A stretch of DNA of 64,000 nt from Xanthomonas codiaei (GCF_002939785.1 NZ_MDEC01000006.1:142277-206276); one strand, 5' to 3'; counted from the stretch's first letter, positions 1 to 10,004 are shown. Translations and numbers: made by a program. The notes: generated from the letters alone by a model not told the origin.

Positions 1-1
1 C

Positions 2-1111
2 GATCTGCAGGAGGCGAGCCTGGAAGCCACGGTGGCACAGGCCTGCGCGATCGCGCGCTATACCGAAGACGATCCGGCCGCCGGCCTGGCCGACCCGGAG
101 TTGATGGCGCAGGCGTTTCCCGAGCTCGACAGCTGGCACCCGTGGGCGCTGGATGCAGACACCGCGGTGGACCTGGCCTTGGCCTGCGAAACCGCCGGGC
201 GCGATGCCGATGCGCGCATCAGCAATTCCGACGGCGCCTCGGCCAGCACCGGTCTCAGCCTGTCGGTGTATGCCAACTCGCATGGCTTCGTGGGTCGCGA
301 GCGCGGCACCCACCATTCGATCAGCTGCGCGCTGATCGCCGGGCAGGGCGACGGCATGCAGCGCGATGGCTGGTACAGCAGCGCACTGGCGCGCGAAGAC
401 CTGGAGGCGCCGGATGCCATCGGCCGGCATGCCGCCGAGCGTACCGTGGCGCGGTTGCAGCCGCGTTCGCTGCCCACCGGCCCGTTGCCGGTGCTGTTCG
501 CGCCGGAAGTGGCGCGCTCGCTGGTGGGGCATCTGCTGGGCGCGGTGTCCGGCGGCGCGCTGTATCGCCGCGCCAGCTTTCTGCTCGACAGCGTCGGCAC
601 CAAGCTGTTCCCGGACTGGTTCAACATCGAGGAACTACCGCATCTGCGCCGCGGGCTGCGCTCGGCCGCATTCGATGGCGAAGGCGTGGCGACGCGGCGC
701 TCGGCCCTGATCACCGACGGTGTGCTGCAGCGCTACGTGTTGGGCAGTTATTCGGCGCGCAAGCTGGGGCTGCAAACCACCGCCAACGCCGGCGGCGTGC
801 ACAACCTGCAGGTCAGCGCCAACGCCGGCGATCTGGCATCGATGATCGCCGGCATGTCGCGCGGTCTGTTGGTCACCGAGCTGATGGGCAATGGCGTGAA
901 CCCGGTGACTGGCGATTACTCGCGCGGTGCCGGCGGCTTCTGGATCGAGGACGGCGCCATCGCCTATCCGGTGGACGGGCTCACCATCGCCGGCAATCTG
1001 CGCGAGATGTTCGCCGGCATCGAAGCGGTGGGCAGCGATGTCGATCCGCGCTCGCACGTCAGGATCGGCTCGGTGCTGGTCGGCAGGATGACGGTGGCTG
1101 GCAACGAATGA
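2..1111 (+). CDS. pmbA: PmbA/TldE-type metalloprotease subunit, 5' end outside the window
   Basis: TldD/PmbA family protein; PmbA (TldE) partners TldD in a protease complex that matures small peptides such as microcins and degrades CcdA-type antitoxins. The frame is open from base 2, so the start lies upstream of the window; a GTG at 32 is internal. About 369 residues of the usual 440-460 are present. Family features seen are the NSDGASAS stretch, the conserved core around LFPDWFNIEELPHLRRGLRS and the C-terminal block MGNGVNPVTGDYSRGAGGFW with LTIAGNLREMF, typical of PmbA. The zinc HExxxH motif of TldD is not seen here, as expected for the PmbA partner. The gene ends with TGA at 1109-1111; no downstream partner follows closely. 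Confidence 0.93.
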   Translation, partial: DLQEASLEATVAQACAIARYTEDDPAAGLADPELMAQAFPELDSWHPWALDADTAVDLALACETAGRDADARISNSDGASASTGLSLSVYANSHGFVGRERGTHHSISCALIAGQGDGMQRDGWYSSALAREDLEAPDAIGRHAAERTVARLQPRSLPTGPLPVLFAPEVARSLVGHLLGAVSGGALYRRASFLLDSVGTKLFPDWFNIEELPHLRRGLRSAAFDGEGVATRRSALITDGVLQRYVLGSYSARKLGLQTTANAGGVHNLQVSANAGDLASMIAGMSRGLLVTELMGNGVNPVTGDYSRGAGGFWIEDGAIAYPVDGLTIAGNLREMFAGIEAVGSDVDPRSHVRIGSVLVGRMTVAGNE

Positions 1112-1701
1112 CCGAAGCCATGCGCCAACGCCCACCCATGACGATGGCGCAGCCAACGCCAGGACCGGTAGTCCTGCGTCGATAGAACAGCGCACTTTGC
1201 GGCAGTACACATTTCGGCGCGGATCGGCCGCTCTCCGCCATTGGCACGGTGCACCTGTGAGGCTGTGCGCTGTGGTGGCTGGTGTGTCATGGCTGCTACC
1301 GGCTGCGGCGCAGATGGTGAGGCGGGATAGGCGGCTGCGCTCTGCGTAGCAGGCCCGGAAGGCAGTGGTGCTGGGCAATCGGGCCGTTGGTGGCGAGCGC
1401 GCTGCTGTCGGTGTCGATGCTGGGGATCTGGCGTCGGGTGGTTGGTCCGACCGATCTCGATCCTCATCCGGATGCTGCTGGCGGCGGTGGCGTAATGCAC
1501 TTGCGACAGCAGCAGGTGGCGACATTATCGCTCCCGCTACCGGCCGCCATCACCCCGCCTCGCCGCCGGCGTGAGCGTGCGGCCCGGGCATCCGTATCGC
1601 GCCGAATGCAGGGATGAAAGCGGGACCATGTCTTCCCACACTGGTGGCTGGCTGAATCGTTGTTATAGTCCGCCGCACCACAATCATGTTTGGGGAGACA
1701 G
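1112..1701. other. 590-bp intergenic region without recognisable gene
   Basis: Reading frames here are short, lack family resemblance and conflict between strands. A TATAGT hexamer at 1664-1669, about 35 bases before the next start, is a possible -10 element for the DUF4870-type gene. No terminator hairpin followed by a T-run was seen after pmbA. Confidence 0.5.
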
Positions 1702-2091
1702 ATGAGCGAATTCGAGACACACACCGCACCACCGCCGCCGCCGATCGGAACCGGTGCACCGTCCGGGGAGCGCACCCTTGCCCTGGCAGCGCATCTGCTG
1801 GGCATCCTGACCTATTTCATCGGTGCCCTGGTGATCTGGCTGATCAGCAAGGATGCGAGTCCTTCCAAGCCGTTCGCCACCGATCAGGCCAAGGAAGCGT
1901 TGAATTTCCAGATCACGGTGACTCTGGCGATGATCGTGGCGGTGGTCATCGCCACGGTGACGTTCGGTCTGCTGTTCTTCCTGCCGACCCTGGTGTGGAT
2001 CGCCAGCCTGGTGTTCTGCATCCTGGCCGCGGTCAAGGCCAACAACGGCGAGCACTACCGCTATCCGTTCGCGCTGCGCCTGATCAAGTAA
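1702..2091 (+). CDS. DUF4870-type (Tic20-like) small membrane protein
   Basis: A 129-residue inner-membrane protein resembling the DUF4870 family, whose function is not established. After a proline-rich N-terminus (about residues 1-20) it has a hydrophobic segment around LAAHLLGILTYFIGALVIWL, the family signature in which a lysine-rich loop is followed by FATDQAKEALNFQ, and two more membrane segments (residues about 75-115). ATG at 1702 is chosen over the in-frame TTG at 1690 because GGGGAGA (1692-1698) is a ribosome binding site for the ATG. It is a single-gene unit: a possible promoter lies upstream and a strong bidirectional terminator directly downstream, facing the convergent protease gene. 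Confidence 0.85.
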   Translation: MSEFETHTAPPPPPIGTGAPSGERTLALAAHLLGILTYFIGALVIWLISKDASPSKPFATDQAKEALNFQITVTLAMIVAVVIATVTFGLLFFLPTLVWIASLVFCILAAVKANNGEHYRYPFALRLIK

Positions 2092-2110
2092 TCGCGCACT
2101 GCGTAAATAC

Positions 2111-2139
2111 AAAGGCCCGGCAGCAATGCCGGGCCTTTG
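2111..2139. terminator. Bidirectional rho-independent terminator
   Basis: A perfect stem AAAGGCCCGGC / GCCGGGCCTTT with a short loop lies between two convergent genes, with U-rich tracts possible on both strands. It probably ends both the membrane protein gene and the protease gene. Confidence 0.85.
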
Positions 2140-2159
2140 TCGTTTCAACGCCTGTGCAC

Positions 2160-3257
2160 TCAGTTCTGCGCCGGCGTGTTTTCGGCGAAGTACTCGTGGC
2201 TGTCGGCATTGGTGATCGCCTGCGCCGGGTTGCTGATGGCCAGGCTACGCGCCCCCGATTGTCCGTAGACGCGGTCCTGGGTGCCTGCCACCACGGTGAA
2301 GTGGCTGGTTTCGTGCACCAGCGTGCCGGCCTTGGAGTCGGTACCGGTCGTGGCCGCACTCCAGAACGCGTTGCACACGTGGATCTCGTACGGCTGGTTA
2401 GGATAGACGTAGGCGAAGGCATCGGCCAGATCCGCCTCGCAGCTGCAGTTGATCGTCAGCTGGCCGTTGTTCTGGTCCAGTGCGTTGTCGATGTTGACGA
2501 AGTTGGAGCTGACCCGGCTGTAGCGCGAGGCGTTGTAGGCACCGAACCAGGTGGTGTAGCGCGCGCCGGTGCTGCCGGCATTGAGATAGTTGCGTGCGTT
2601 CTGCGAATAGTTGCGTGCGGCAGTGACGGCGCTGGCGGCCTGGTTGGTGCGGGTGGTGCTGCAGTTGAGGTAGTTGATGCCGTTGACCACGGCGGTCGGG
2701 CCAATGGCCAGCTGGCGCTGCACGCCGCGATTGACGCCGTCCAGCCAGACGGTGAGCGGGGTGCTGGTGGCCACGGCCGGCTGACCGTTGGCGGCCTTCA
2801 TCAGGCTGCCGTCCGACAGCGAGGCGTACTGCAGCGACGAGCGCACCTGGATGGTGTAGTTGCCGCTGGTGGACAGGTCGTAGGCGCCGGCGAGATCGAC
2901 CTGGCCCTTGACGCTCTGGCCCGGCTGCAGAATGGTGAAATCCGCGGCCTTCGGCAGGCCACGCTTGACCAGACGTCCGGTGTACTTCACCGGCGCGCCG
3001 TCACGGCTGACTTCCAGGATGCCGTTGTCCAGCGACTTCAGCGGTAATTGATAGGTCGGCACGCGGGCGATCTGGCTGCCGTTGTTGGTGACCGTGACGG
3101 CGATCTTGCCCTGGTGTCGACCGGCCTGGTCGGCCACTGGCGACAGTTCGATGGTCAACGGAACCGGGCCGCGCAACGACTGCGCCTGCGCCGAACCGAG
3201 CACGCCAACGACGGCGAGCGTGCCTGCTGCAAACGATGCAAGAAAAACATTCTTCAC
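2160..3257 (-). CDS. Secreted M35 (deuterolysin-like) zinc metalloprotease
   Basis: A 365-residue predicted extracellular protease. The N-terminus MKNVFLASFAAGTLAVVGVL followed by GSAQAQ is a Sec signal peptide with an AQA-type cleavage site. A beta-rich propeptide-like region (to about residue 190) precedes the catalytic domain. The zinc motif is HETSH, followed by GTQDRVYG, which supplies the third zinc ligand (Asp) in the aspzincin families M35 and peptidyl-Lys metalloendopeptidase (GTxxDxxYG). The start is GTG at 3257-3255, preceded by AAGGAGAG; the longer reading to 3305 has no binding site and would hide the signal peptide. M35 proteases are best known from fungi; bacterial members occur in Xanthomonas-like plant-associated species, so a host-degrading role is plausible but inferred. 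Confidence 0.9.
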   Translation of the reverse strand: MKNVFLASFAAGTLAVVGVLGSAQAQSLRGPVPLTIELSPVADQAGRHQGKIAVTVTNNGSQIARVPTYQLPLKSLDNGILEVSRDGAPVKYTGRLVKRGLPKAADFTILQPGQSVKGQVDLAGAYDLSTSGNYTIQVRSSLQYASLSDGSLMKAANGQPAVATSTPLTVWLDGVNRGVQRQLAIGPTAVVNGINYLNCSTTRTNQAASAVTAARNYSQNARNYLNAGSTGARYTTWFGAYNASRYSRVSSNFVNIDNALDQNNGQLTINCSCEADLADAFAYVYPNQPYEIHVCNAFWSAATTGTDSKAGTLVHETSHFTVVAGTQDRVYGQSGARSLAISNPAQAITNADSHEYFAENTPAQN

Positions 3258-4127
3258 CAGTGACTCTCCTTGGTCGGGGGACGCCCGCGAGCGCGGGCGA
3301 TCCAAACCTAGGCAGAGCGAGCGGGCGCGACAAGTCGTTCAATTAGCGATATTTTTGGATGTCGTGCATCGGTTATGCCTGCTGATACATCACCGATGCA
3401 GATAATTCAGCAATAAAGCGTGCCGGAGGTCATGAAATGCGGTTGGTTATGTGTCGCCTGCTGACACAAATGCTGGCGACCAATATGTCGTTTTGTGACC
3501 AGGCTCGCCTGTTGCATGAATGAACCCAGGTGATCGACCGTGCGGTGGCGCACGGAATGCGCAAAGGTGTCGTGTAACGCGAACTTGGGGGTGCATGCGG
3601 CACACGCTGTCCATGCGCTGGCAGTGGCGTTGCCGTGATGTGGCACGGAGCTATGCATTGGATGCCGCCACACGGCATGAGTACCGGGCAACGGCGGGCC
3701 GAGGTGCGCTGGGGCGTCTGGCATACCGCGTACGGCGACGCTTTCGGCCTCGGACTCCCGGCACGTGCAATCGCGGCCGGAATCAGGCGCTCAATCCGCT
3801 TTGGATGCAGCGATGGTCGTCAGTCCTGGCCTGTTTGCATGCGCACCCGGGCGGTAGGCGAAGGTGGGAGCGGCTGTCGGTGAGTGTGGGAAGGGCCGGG
3901 AAGCGTGACCTACGAATGCACGGCATGAGATCCAGGCAACGGCTGCCCCGCATGTCAGGAACTGGCGTCTTTGTCTGTTGCGCATGCAGCCACTTCCAAC
4001 CCCTCTGCGCGATCAACCGACAACAGACTGGCGCAGCCGCGATTCGGAATCGGCATGTGTCGCTCAGCACTGCTGCCCTTGCACCGTCAAGCGCCTGGCG
4101 GCCGGTCACACGCTCGGTCAGCCGCGC
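3258..4127. other. 870-bp gene-poor region upstream of the M35 protease
   Basis: No reading frame here looks like a protein family. Bases about 3335-3530 are distinctly richer in A and T than the surroundings and lie upstream of the reverse-strand protease gene, so they may hold its promoter and regulatory sites. Bases 3600-4127, downstream of ispA on the other side, are GC-rich; nothing was recognised in them. Confidence 0.5.
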
Positions 4128-5003
4128 CTAGTGCGCGCGATCCACCGCAAACCGGCCCAGGGTCGCCAGGGTTTCGCCGGGCGCACCATAGGGCTGCAGC
4201 ACGTCGTGCATGCGTGTCGCCAGCTCGGCCAGCTTGGCCTTGGCACCGTCCATGCCGAGCAGGGCGGGGTAGGTGGATTTGGCTTGTGCGGCATCCTTGC
4301 CTGCGGTCTTGCCCAACTGCGCCGAACTCGATTCCACGTCCAGGATGTCGTCGCGGACCTGGAACGCCAGCCCCAGCGCTTCGGCAAAGTCGTCCAGGCG
4401 CTGCTGGTCGGCCGACGCAGCTGCACCACCGAGGGCGCCCATGCGCACTGCCGCGCGGATCAGTGCGCCGGTCTTGAGCGCATGCATGCGCTGCAGCGCG
4501 TGCAGGGATTGCACCTGGCCGGTGGCGTCGATATCCAGCGCCTGGCCACCGCACATGCCGGCGGCGCCCGCGGCGGTAGCCAGACTCTGCAACCAGCCGA
4601 CCCGCAGCTCGGCGCTCACCGGTGCCATGGCCAGCAGTTCGAACGCACGGGCCTGCAGGGCGTCGCCGGCCAGGATCGCGGTGGCTTCGTCGAAGGCGAT
4701 GTGCACGGTGGGCTGGCCGCGGCGCAGGGCATCGTCGTCCATCGCCGGCAGGTCGTCATGCACCAATGAATAGGCGTGAATCAGCTCCACCGCCACGGCG
4801 GGCGTGTCCAGCAGGTCTTCCGCAGCGTCGAACAACGCGCCGCTGGCGTACACCAGCAGCGGCCGCATGCGCTTGCCGCCGCCCAGTACCGCGTGCCGCA
4901 TCGCCGCGTGCAAACGCTGCGGCGGTCGCGTTGCCATGGGCAGGCAGGCATCCAGATTGCGCTCGGTGCGAGCGATCCAGTGGTCGAACACGCTGGACCT
5001 CAC
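4128..5003 (-). CDS. ispA: Farnesyl/geranyl diphosphate synthase
   Basis: A 291-residue trans-prenyltransferase that condenses IPP with allylic diphosphates to make FPP, the precursor of undecaprenyl phosphate and quinone side chains. It shows the first aspartate-rich motif DDLPAMDDD (residues 83-91), the second motif DDILD near residue 220, and GGGKRMRPLL for IPP binding. Length matches bacterial IspA (about 295). The start is GTG at 5003-5001; the xseB stop lies one base upstream, so the two are read as one transcript with coupled translation. The xseB-ispA order is the one conserved in proteobacteria, usually leading to dxs, but here a gene-poor stretch follows. Confidence 0.95.
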   Translation of the reverse strand: MRSSVFDHWIARTERNLDACLPMATRPPQRLHAAMRHAVLGGGKRMRPLLVYASGALFDAAEDLLDTPAVAVELIHAYSLVHDDLPAMDDDALRRGQPTVHIAFDEATAILAGDALQARAFELLAMAPVSAELRVGWLQSLATAAGAAGMCGGQALDIDATGQVQSLHALQRMHALKTGALIRAAVRMGALGGAAASADQQRLDDFAEALGLAFQVRDDILDVESSSAQLGKTAGKDAAQAKSTYPALLGMDGAKAKLAELATRMHDVLQPYGAPGETLATLGRFAVDRAH

Positions 5004-5004
5004 C

Positions 5005-5268
5005 TCAGCCGCCGTCCTGTGCGGGCGGTTCGAAGGGTTCGGCGAGCTCGGGACGTGCGGGGTCGGTCAGCATGCGCACGCGCAGTTCGGCGTGTTCCAG
5101 CGCCTGTTGGCAATCGCGGTACAAGCCGATGCCGCGTTCGTAGGCGCTGAGCGACTGCTCCAGGCTCAGGTCGCCGACCTCCATTTTCTGCACCAGTTGC
5201 TCGAGCTCTTCCAGCGACTGTTCGAAGCGGGCAACCGGGGACGTTTCGTTCAAGGACTTCTTGGCCAT
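5005..5268 (-). CDS. xseB: Exodeoxyribonuclease VII small subunit
   Basis: An 87-residue protein that joins several copies to one XseA large subunit to form ExoVII, which degrades single-stranded DNA. It has the conserved small-subunit core, [20 protein letters not shown] then [19 protein letters not shown], a helical hairpin. The start ATG at 5268-5266 gives MAKKSL; the longer frame upstream runs into tilS and is a shadow. One base separates its stop from the ispA start, so the pair is an operon. Confidence 0.95.
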   Translation of the reverse strand: MAKKSLNETSPVARFEQSLEELEQLVQKMEVGDLSLEQSLSAYERGIGLYRDCQQALEHAELRVRMLTDPARPELAEPFEPPAQDGG

Positions 5269-5299
5269 CGTGGAAGTGTGCGGGGCGCAGCCAGGGCGG

Positions 5300-6601
5300 T
5301 CAATTCGCCTGGCTGCTTGCCTGCCAGTGCAGGCTGGCGTGGTTGTCCTGCAGCCAGGCGTGCAGGGCGCCCGAAACGATGCGATCGCCGGCGGCCAGCA
5401 CTTGCGCACCGTCGCACAGGATGGGCAGGCGCTCGCGTTGCCACGGCGGCAGGTCCGAGGCCTGCAGCAGGTGCTTGAGCCGATGCGAGTGACTGCGCTG
5501 CGGCAGCACGATGCGCTCGCCGCCGTGACGGGCGCGCACCAGCAACGGGTGAGCGAAGCGCAGCGCTTGAGGCGCGTGCAGGGCGAGCTCTGCACCATCG
5601 GGCAGCTGCAAGGGCTGGGCGCCGTCCCAGTACGCGGACCACTGCGCTGGCCAGGTTGCCGTGGGGCGGAGCAGATACAGACACTGGCGCCAGCGTCGCA
5701 CCTGGACTTGCTGCCAGGCGAAGCAGGCCTGGCGGTCGGGCGCGGGGAGGTCGATCTCCCGCAGCAACGCTGCCACGCCTTGCGCAGGGAGCGGCGGCGC
5801 GCCCGCCGCGTTCGCCCAGGCGCGCAACAGGCGCGGCTGGCGTGCGGCGGGCTGCGCCGCGAGCAATTGCAGATCCAGCGCGCCACGTCGGGTGAGCAGG
5901 GCCGGCAGCAGCGCCAGATCGTCGTGCAGCAGCAGGTCGCCGGCGTCGGCGCTCAGTTGCGCGCTGCGTGCCAGGGCCTCGCTGGCCTGCGGCCACCGTT
6001 GCTGCAACACCGGCAGCACGGCGGTGCGCAGGAAATTGCGGTCGTAACGTGGGTCGGCGTTGCTGGAATCGTCGATCCACCGCAGGCCGTGCGCGTGTGC
6101 GTAGGCATGCAGCTCGGTGCGTGCGTGCGCCAGCAACGGGCGCCACAACGTGCCGGCGGCGAATGGCCGCTGCGCGCGCATGGCCGCCAGCCCATCCGGG
6201 CCGGAGGCACGCAGGGCGCGCAGCAGGAAGGTCTCTGCCTGGTCGTCGCGATGATGCGCCAGCGCCAGCCATTGGCCGCATGCAAGGGCGTCGGCAAAGG
6301 CGGCGTGGCGCGCCTGGCGGGCGGCCGCTTCCAGTCCCAGGCCGCTATCGCGTGCGACCTGCACGTGCACGATCTGCAGCGGGACGCCCAATGCGTCGCA
6401 GGTCCGCTGGCACTGCGCCGCCCAAGCATCGGCATCGGCGTGCAGGCCATGATGCACGTGCAGCGCGCGCAGGCCGTGGTCGCGATAGGCCTGCATGGCG
6501 GCCAGGGCATGCAGCAGCACCGTCGAGTCCATGCCGCCGCTGTAGGCGATGAGTACCGGGCCGGGGGGTGTTACAGGCAGCAGTGACAGCGTGGCAGTCA
6601 T
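5300..6601 (-). CDS. tilS: tRNA(Ile)-lysidine synthase
   Basis: A 433-residue enzyme that attaches lysine to the wobble C of the CAU-anticodon tRNA-Ile, changing it to read AUA. The PP-loop motif SGGMDST sits at residues 21-27 after a hydrophobic strand, followed by [10 protein letters not shown] and the [13 protein letters not shown] signature. The rest matches the TilS substrate-binding and C-terminal domains. ATG at 6601-6599 was chosen because the P-loop then lies about 20 residues in, as in the family; the reading frame continues to 6763 without family resemblance. The stop lies 31 bases upstream of xseB, so co-transcription is possible. Confidence 0.94.
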   Translation of the reverse strand: MTATLSLLPVTPPGPVLIAYSGGMDSTVLLHALAAMQAYRDHGLRALHVHHGLHADADAWAAQCQRTCDALGVPLQIVHVQVARDSGLGLEAAARQARHAAFADALACGQWLALAHHRDDQAETFLLRALRASGPDGLAAMRAQRPFAAGTLWRPLLAHARTELHAYAHAHGLRWIDDSSNADPRYDRNFLRTAVLPVLQQRWPQASEALARSAQLSADAGDLLLHDDLALLPALLTRRGALDLQLLAAQPAARQPRLLRAWANAAGAPPLPAQGVAALLREIDLPAPDRQACFAWQQVQVRRWRQCLYLLRPTATWPAQWSAYWDGAQPLQLPDGAELALHAPQALRFAHPLLVRARHGGERIVLPQRSHSHRLKHLLQASDLPPWQRERLPILCDGAQVLAAGDRIVSGALHAWLQDNHASLHWQASSQAN

Positions 6602-6808
6602 CAAGGCCTCGCGCTGCGCAAGGATCCCATGGTGCAGACGACACGCGGCCGGCCGGCGATCGATTGCATCCCGCGGGCTGGCTGAGTCCGCACACCCGCC
6701 TTGCAACGACGTGCACCGATGGCGTGCCGGCCGCCGCCAATGGCCAAGCACCGATCCGCCCATCGCGCGGCGCGCGCGCCTGTCCGTTGCCGCACTCCGG
6801 CCGGCATC

Positions 6809-8506
6809 TCAGCGCCTGCCCGCCGCCTCGAACGTGGCCGGCTTGGGCAGTTCCACCGGTACCCCGGCGGCATCGCAGGTGCCGGCCTTGCACAGGCGTT
6901 CGCGCAGCCGCGGGGTGGCCTGCACGATCACGTGGTAGATCACGTTCTCCTCCAGCGTGCCGCGGAACGCGGCGCTGCCCGGGCCGGTGGCCCAGATGCC
7001 GACGTCTTCGCCGCCGTGGGTTTCGGACTTGGTCGCCACCAATGCTTCCTGCATGTAGCCGGGCGCTTCGGTGTCGACGTGGGTCAGGTCCGGGCGGCCG
7101 GATGCCGGCTCGCTGCTGCTGGGTTCGTGCGGGTATTTCTTGGAGCCGGCCGGCTGCGCGTTGCTGGCGCCGGTGTAGCCGGGGCCATTGGCGTAGCTGA
7201 GCGTGGTGTAGGGCTGGCCGGCCATGTCGGTGGCCAGCTGGGTGCGGTCGCCTTCCTCGCCGCCGGTACCGCGCACCTTGCCCAGAATCGGGTTGCCGCG
7301 CACCGGATAGCCCACGAAATTGAGCGTGTGCGAATGGTCGGCGGTGACGATGATCAAGGTGTCCGGCGGTGCGGTCTGCACGGCAGTGCGTACCGCATCG
7401 GACAGCGACACCGTTTCGTCCAGCGCGCGATACGCGTTGCCGGCGTGGTTGGCGTGGTCGATGCGGCCACCTTCGACCATCAGCACGAAGCCGTTGGGGT
7501 CGCGCGACAGCGACTGGATGGCGGTGCGGGTCATCTCGGTCAGGCTGGGCTCGCCCTGCGGGGTGCGGTTGCGGTCGTGGTCGAACTGCATGTGGTCCGG
7601 TTCGAACAGCCCCAGCAATGCCGGTGCGCCGGCTGCGGCCTGCAGCTGCTGCTGGTTCCAGACATAGGCGCCCTGCGGGTGCGCCTGCTTCCATTCGGCG
7701 ACCAGATCGCGCCCGTCCAGGCGCAGGCCGACCTTGTCGTCGTACTCGGGGTCGCGCTCCTGCACGGTCTGGAACTGGCTACGGCCGCCGCCCAGCACCA
7801 CCTGCGGGCCGCGGCCGTAGCGGGCGGTGGACAGCAGCTGCTGGGCGATGTCCTGGCAGCCGGCAGCGCGCGCGGCCTCGGGCAGGTCGGTGTCGTTTTC
7901 CCAGTTGCGCTCTGGCGAGTGCGCGTAGGTGGCCGCTGGGGTGGCATGAGTGATCCGGGTGGTGGTGACGATACCGGTGGCCATGCCGGCGCTGTCGGCC
8001 AGCTGCAACCAGCTCAGCAGGCCCTTGTTCAAGCTGTCGGCGCAGTCGCTGCGGCTGCCGCTGCTGACGCCGATCGCGCCCATGTGCGACTTCACGCCAG
8101 TGGTGATGGAGGTCATGGTGCCGGCCGAATCGGGGGTCTGCGAATCGGTGTTGTAGGTCTTGCTGAAGGCGGTGGCGGGGAACTGTTCCCACGACAGCAG
8201 ATTCTCTTCGCCCGGGCCGCCCTTGCGCTGGCCATCCAGGATGCGCGCGGCCGCCACCGTGGTCAGGCTCATGCCATCGCCCAGGAACAGGATCACATTG
8301 CGTGCCTTGCCTGCCATCGCGCCGTTGCCGGCCGCACGCGCCGCGCCGGAGCGGTACCACCACTGCGGGGTCTCGCCGGCTGGATGCGTCACCGGCGGCA
8401 CGTCCACCTTGATCGCAGCGGGTGCGGAGGCGATAGTGCCGGAGGAGGCGCAGGCGGCCACGCACAGCGTGGTCAGGGTGGCGAGGACGGGCAGGCGGTA
8501 ACGCAT
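6809..8506 (-). CDS. Lipoprotein alkaline phosphatase
   Basis: A 565-residue phosphomonoesterase of the PhoA-type alkaline phosphatase superfamily. Visible are the metal-binding strand NVILFLGDGM, the nucleophile motif TPDSAGTMTS (Ser after Asp), MVEGGRIDHANHAGNAY and VTADHSHTLNF, which supply the remaining zinc and magnesium ligands. The N-terminus MRYRLPVLATLTTLCVAACA is a lipoprotein signal with lipobox VAAC, so the mature protein should be membrane-anchored in the periplasm. ATG at 8506-8504 is preferred over the in-frame ATG at 8539, which would put a polar extension before the signal peptide. It is divergent from the symporter gene at 8655; their shared upstream region is 148 bases. Phosphate regulation is possible but no Pho box was identified. 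Confidence 0.93.
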   Translation of the reverse strand: MRYRLPVLATLTTLCVAACASSGTIASAPAAIKVDVPPVTHPAGETPQWWYRSGAARAAGNGAMAGKARNVILFLGDGMSLTTVAAARILDGQRKGGPGEENLLSWEQFPATAFSKTYNTDSQTPDSAGTMTSITTGVKSHMGAIGVSSGSRSDCADSLNKGLLSWLQLADSAGMATGIVTTTRITHATPAATYAHSPERNWENDTDLPEAARAAGCQDIAQQLLSTARYGRGPQVVLGGGRSQFQTVQERDPEYDDKVGLRLDGRDLVAEWKQAHPQGAYVWNQQQLQAAAGAPALLGLFEPDHMQFDHDRNRTPQGEPSLTEMTRTAIQSLSRDPNGFVLMVEGGRIDHANHAGNAYRALDETVSLSDAVRTAVQTAPPDTLIIVTADHSHTLNFVGYPVRGNPILGKVRGTGGEEGDRTQLATDMAGQPYTTLSYANGPGYTGASNAQPAGSKKYPHEPSSSEPASGRPDLTHVDTEAPGYMQEALVATKSETHGGEDVGIWATGPGSAAFRGTLEENVIYHVIVQATPRLRERLCKAGTCDAAGVPVELPKPATFEAAGRR

Positions 8507-8654
8507 CGGGTTCGAACTCGTGACTGAATCAGTGTCCATTATGCCGGCCCGTGTCCGTCGCACAGATGACACGCCGCTGTTCCAGTCCTGGCCTCGCGGG
8601 CAAGGCGCCCCTGCGATAAGGTGCATGCACTCTCCCCCCGGATGATTCGACGAC

Positions 8655-9995
8655 ATGAGACTGGTTGCGGCCTGGTTGCGCATTCCGTTCTGGCAGCGCG
8701 TGGTGGCCGGCTTCGTCCTGGGCGCGCTGGCTGGCTGGGCCATGGGGCCGGCGGCCGAGGTGTGGTTCGGTCCCCTGGGCGATCTGTACGTCACCTTGAT
8801 CAAGATGATCGCCGTGCCGCTGGTGTTCTTCGCGGTGATCAATGCGATCTCCTCGCTGCACGGGCAGAAGTCGGTGGCGGCGCTGGGCGGGCGCACCTTC
8901 GTGTGGTTCGTGATCACCGCGGCCTTGGCCGTTGGCGTGGGGCTGGCGGTGGGCACGCTGCTGCAGCCGGGCGCCGGCCACTTCAATCTGAGCGTGGACT
9001 CCAGCTGGAAACCGCGCGATGTGCCCAGCCCGATCAAGGTGCTGCTGGACGTGGTGCCGTCCAATCCGTTCTACGCGCTGACCGGCATCGGCACCAAGAC
9101 CAATGCCGCCGGCGAAACCGTGCTGGCGGCCGGGCGCGGCTCGATCCTGCCGGTGATCTTCTTCGCCGCGCTGTTGGGCTTTGCGATGGTCAAGCTCGGC
9201 GAGCGCGTGGCCGATGCCCGCAAGCTCACCGCGCAGATGAGCGACATCATGATCCAGGTCACGCGCTTCGTCCTGGAGATGACCCCGCTCGGCACCTTCG
9301 GCCTGATCGCCGGGCTGGTCGGCAGCTATGGCTTCCAGAAGCTGCTGCCGTTCGGCAGTTTCGTGCTGGCGCTGTACCTGGCCTGCGCGATCCACATCGT
9401 GGTGGTCTATAGCAGCCTGTTGCTGGTGCATGGGCTGAATCCGTGGAAGTTCTTCCGCGGCGCAGCGCCGGGCATGCAGGTGGCGTTCGTCAGTTCGTCG
9501 AGCTTTGCCGCGATGCCGGTGGCGATGCGTTCGATCACGCATAACCTGGGCGTGAGCAAGGACTACGCCGCGTTCGCGGTGCCGCTGGGCGCCAGCATCA
9601 AGATGGATGGCTGCGGTGCGATCTTCCCGGCGTTGTGCGCGGTGTTCATCGCCCAATACACCGGCGTGCCATTGACCGCCAACCAGTATTTCGTGGTGCT
9701 GATCGCCTCGGTGCTGGGCAGTTTCGGCACCGCCGGCGTGCCGGGTACGGCAGTGATCATGGCCACGGTGGTGCTGAGCGCGGCCAACCTGCCGCTGGAA
9801 GTGATCGGGTACCTGTATGCGATCGATCGCGTGCTCGACATGATGCGCACCATGACCAACGTGACCGGGCAGATGCTGGTGCCGGTACTGGTGGCCAAGG
9901 AAACCGGCCTGCTCGACAAGACCGTGTACGACGCCGCTTCCACCAATGTGGGGTTGGAAGATCCGCCGGCGGACAGCGCCAAGCCGCTTCGCTGA
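8655..9995 (+). CDS. Dicarboxylate/amino acid:cation symporter (DAACS family)
   Basis: A 446-residue inner-membrane transporter of the GltP/DctA family, carrying glutamate, aspartate or C4-dicarboxylates with protons or sodium. Eight transmembrane segments with two re-entrant loops are expected; visible family signatures are VSSSSFAAMPVAM (the serine-rich hairpin HP1), PLGASIKMDGCGAIFPAL, and FGTAGVPGTAVIMATVVLS (HP2 with its GVPG turn), followed by a helix ending at DRVLDMMRTMTNVTGQ. Asp-Arg in this last motif decides substrate charge; exact substrate cannot be told. ATG at 8655 gives a normal amphipathic N-terminus. The methyltransferase gene follows after nine bases, suggesting one transcript. 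Confidence 0.92.
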   Translation: MRLVAAWLRIPFWQRVVAGFVLGALAGWAMGPAAEVWFGPLGDLYVTLIKMIAVPLVFFAVINAISSLHGQKSVAALGGRTFVWFVITAALAVGVGLAVGTLLQPGAGHFNLSVDSSWKPRDVPSPIKVLLDVVPSNPFYALTGIGTKTNAAGETVLAAGRGSILPVIFFAALLGFAMVKLGERVADARKLTAQMSDIMIQVTRFVLEMTPLGTFGLIAGLVGSYGFQKLLPFGSFVLALYLACAIHIVVVYSSLLLVHGLNPWKFFRGAAPGMQVAFVSSSSFAAMPVAMRSITHNLGVSKDYAAFAVPLGASIKMDGCGAIFPALCAVFIAQYTGVPLTANQYFVVLIASVLGSFGTAGVPGTAVIMATVVLSAANLPLEVIGYLYAIDRVLDMMRTMTNVTGQMLVPVLVAKETGLLDKTVYDAASTNVGLEDPPADSAKPLR

Positions 9996-10004
9996 GCGCG
10001 GCCG

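Noticed and set aside
3407..4131. Several frames of 80-200 residues between the M35 gene and ispA
   Set aside because: They conflict with each other, have no binding sites and no recognisable domains.
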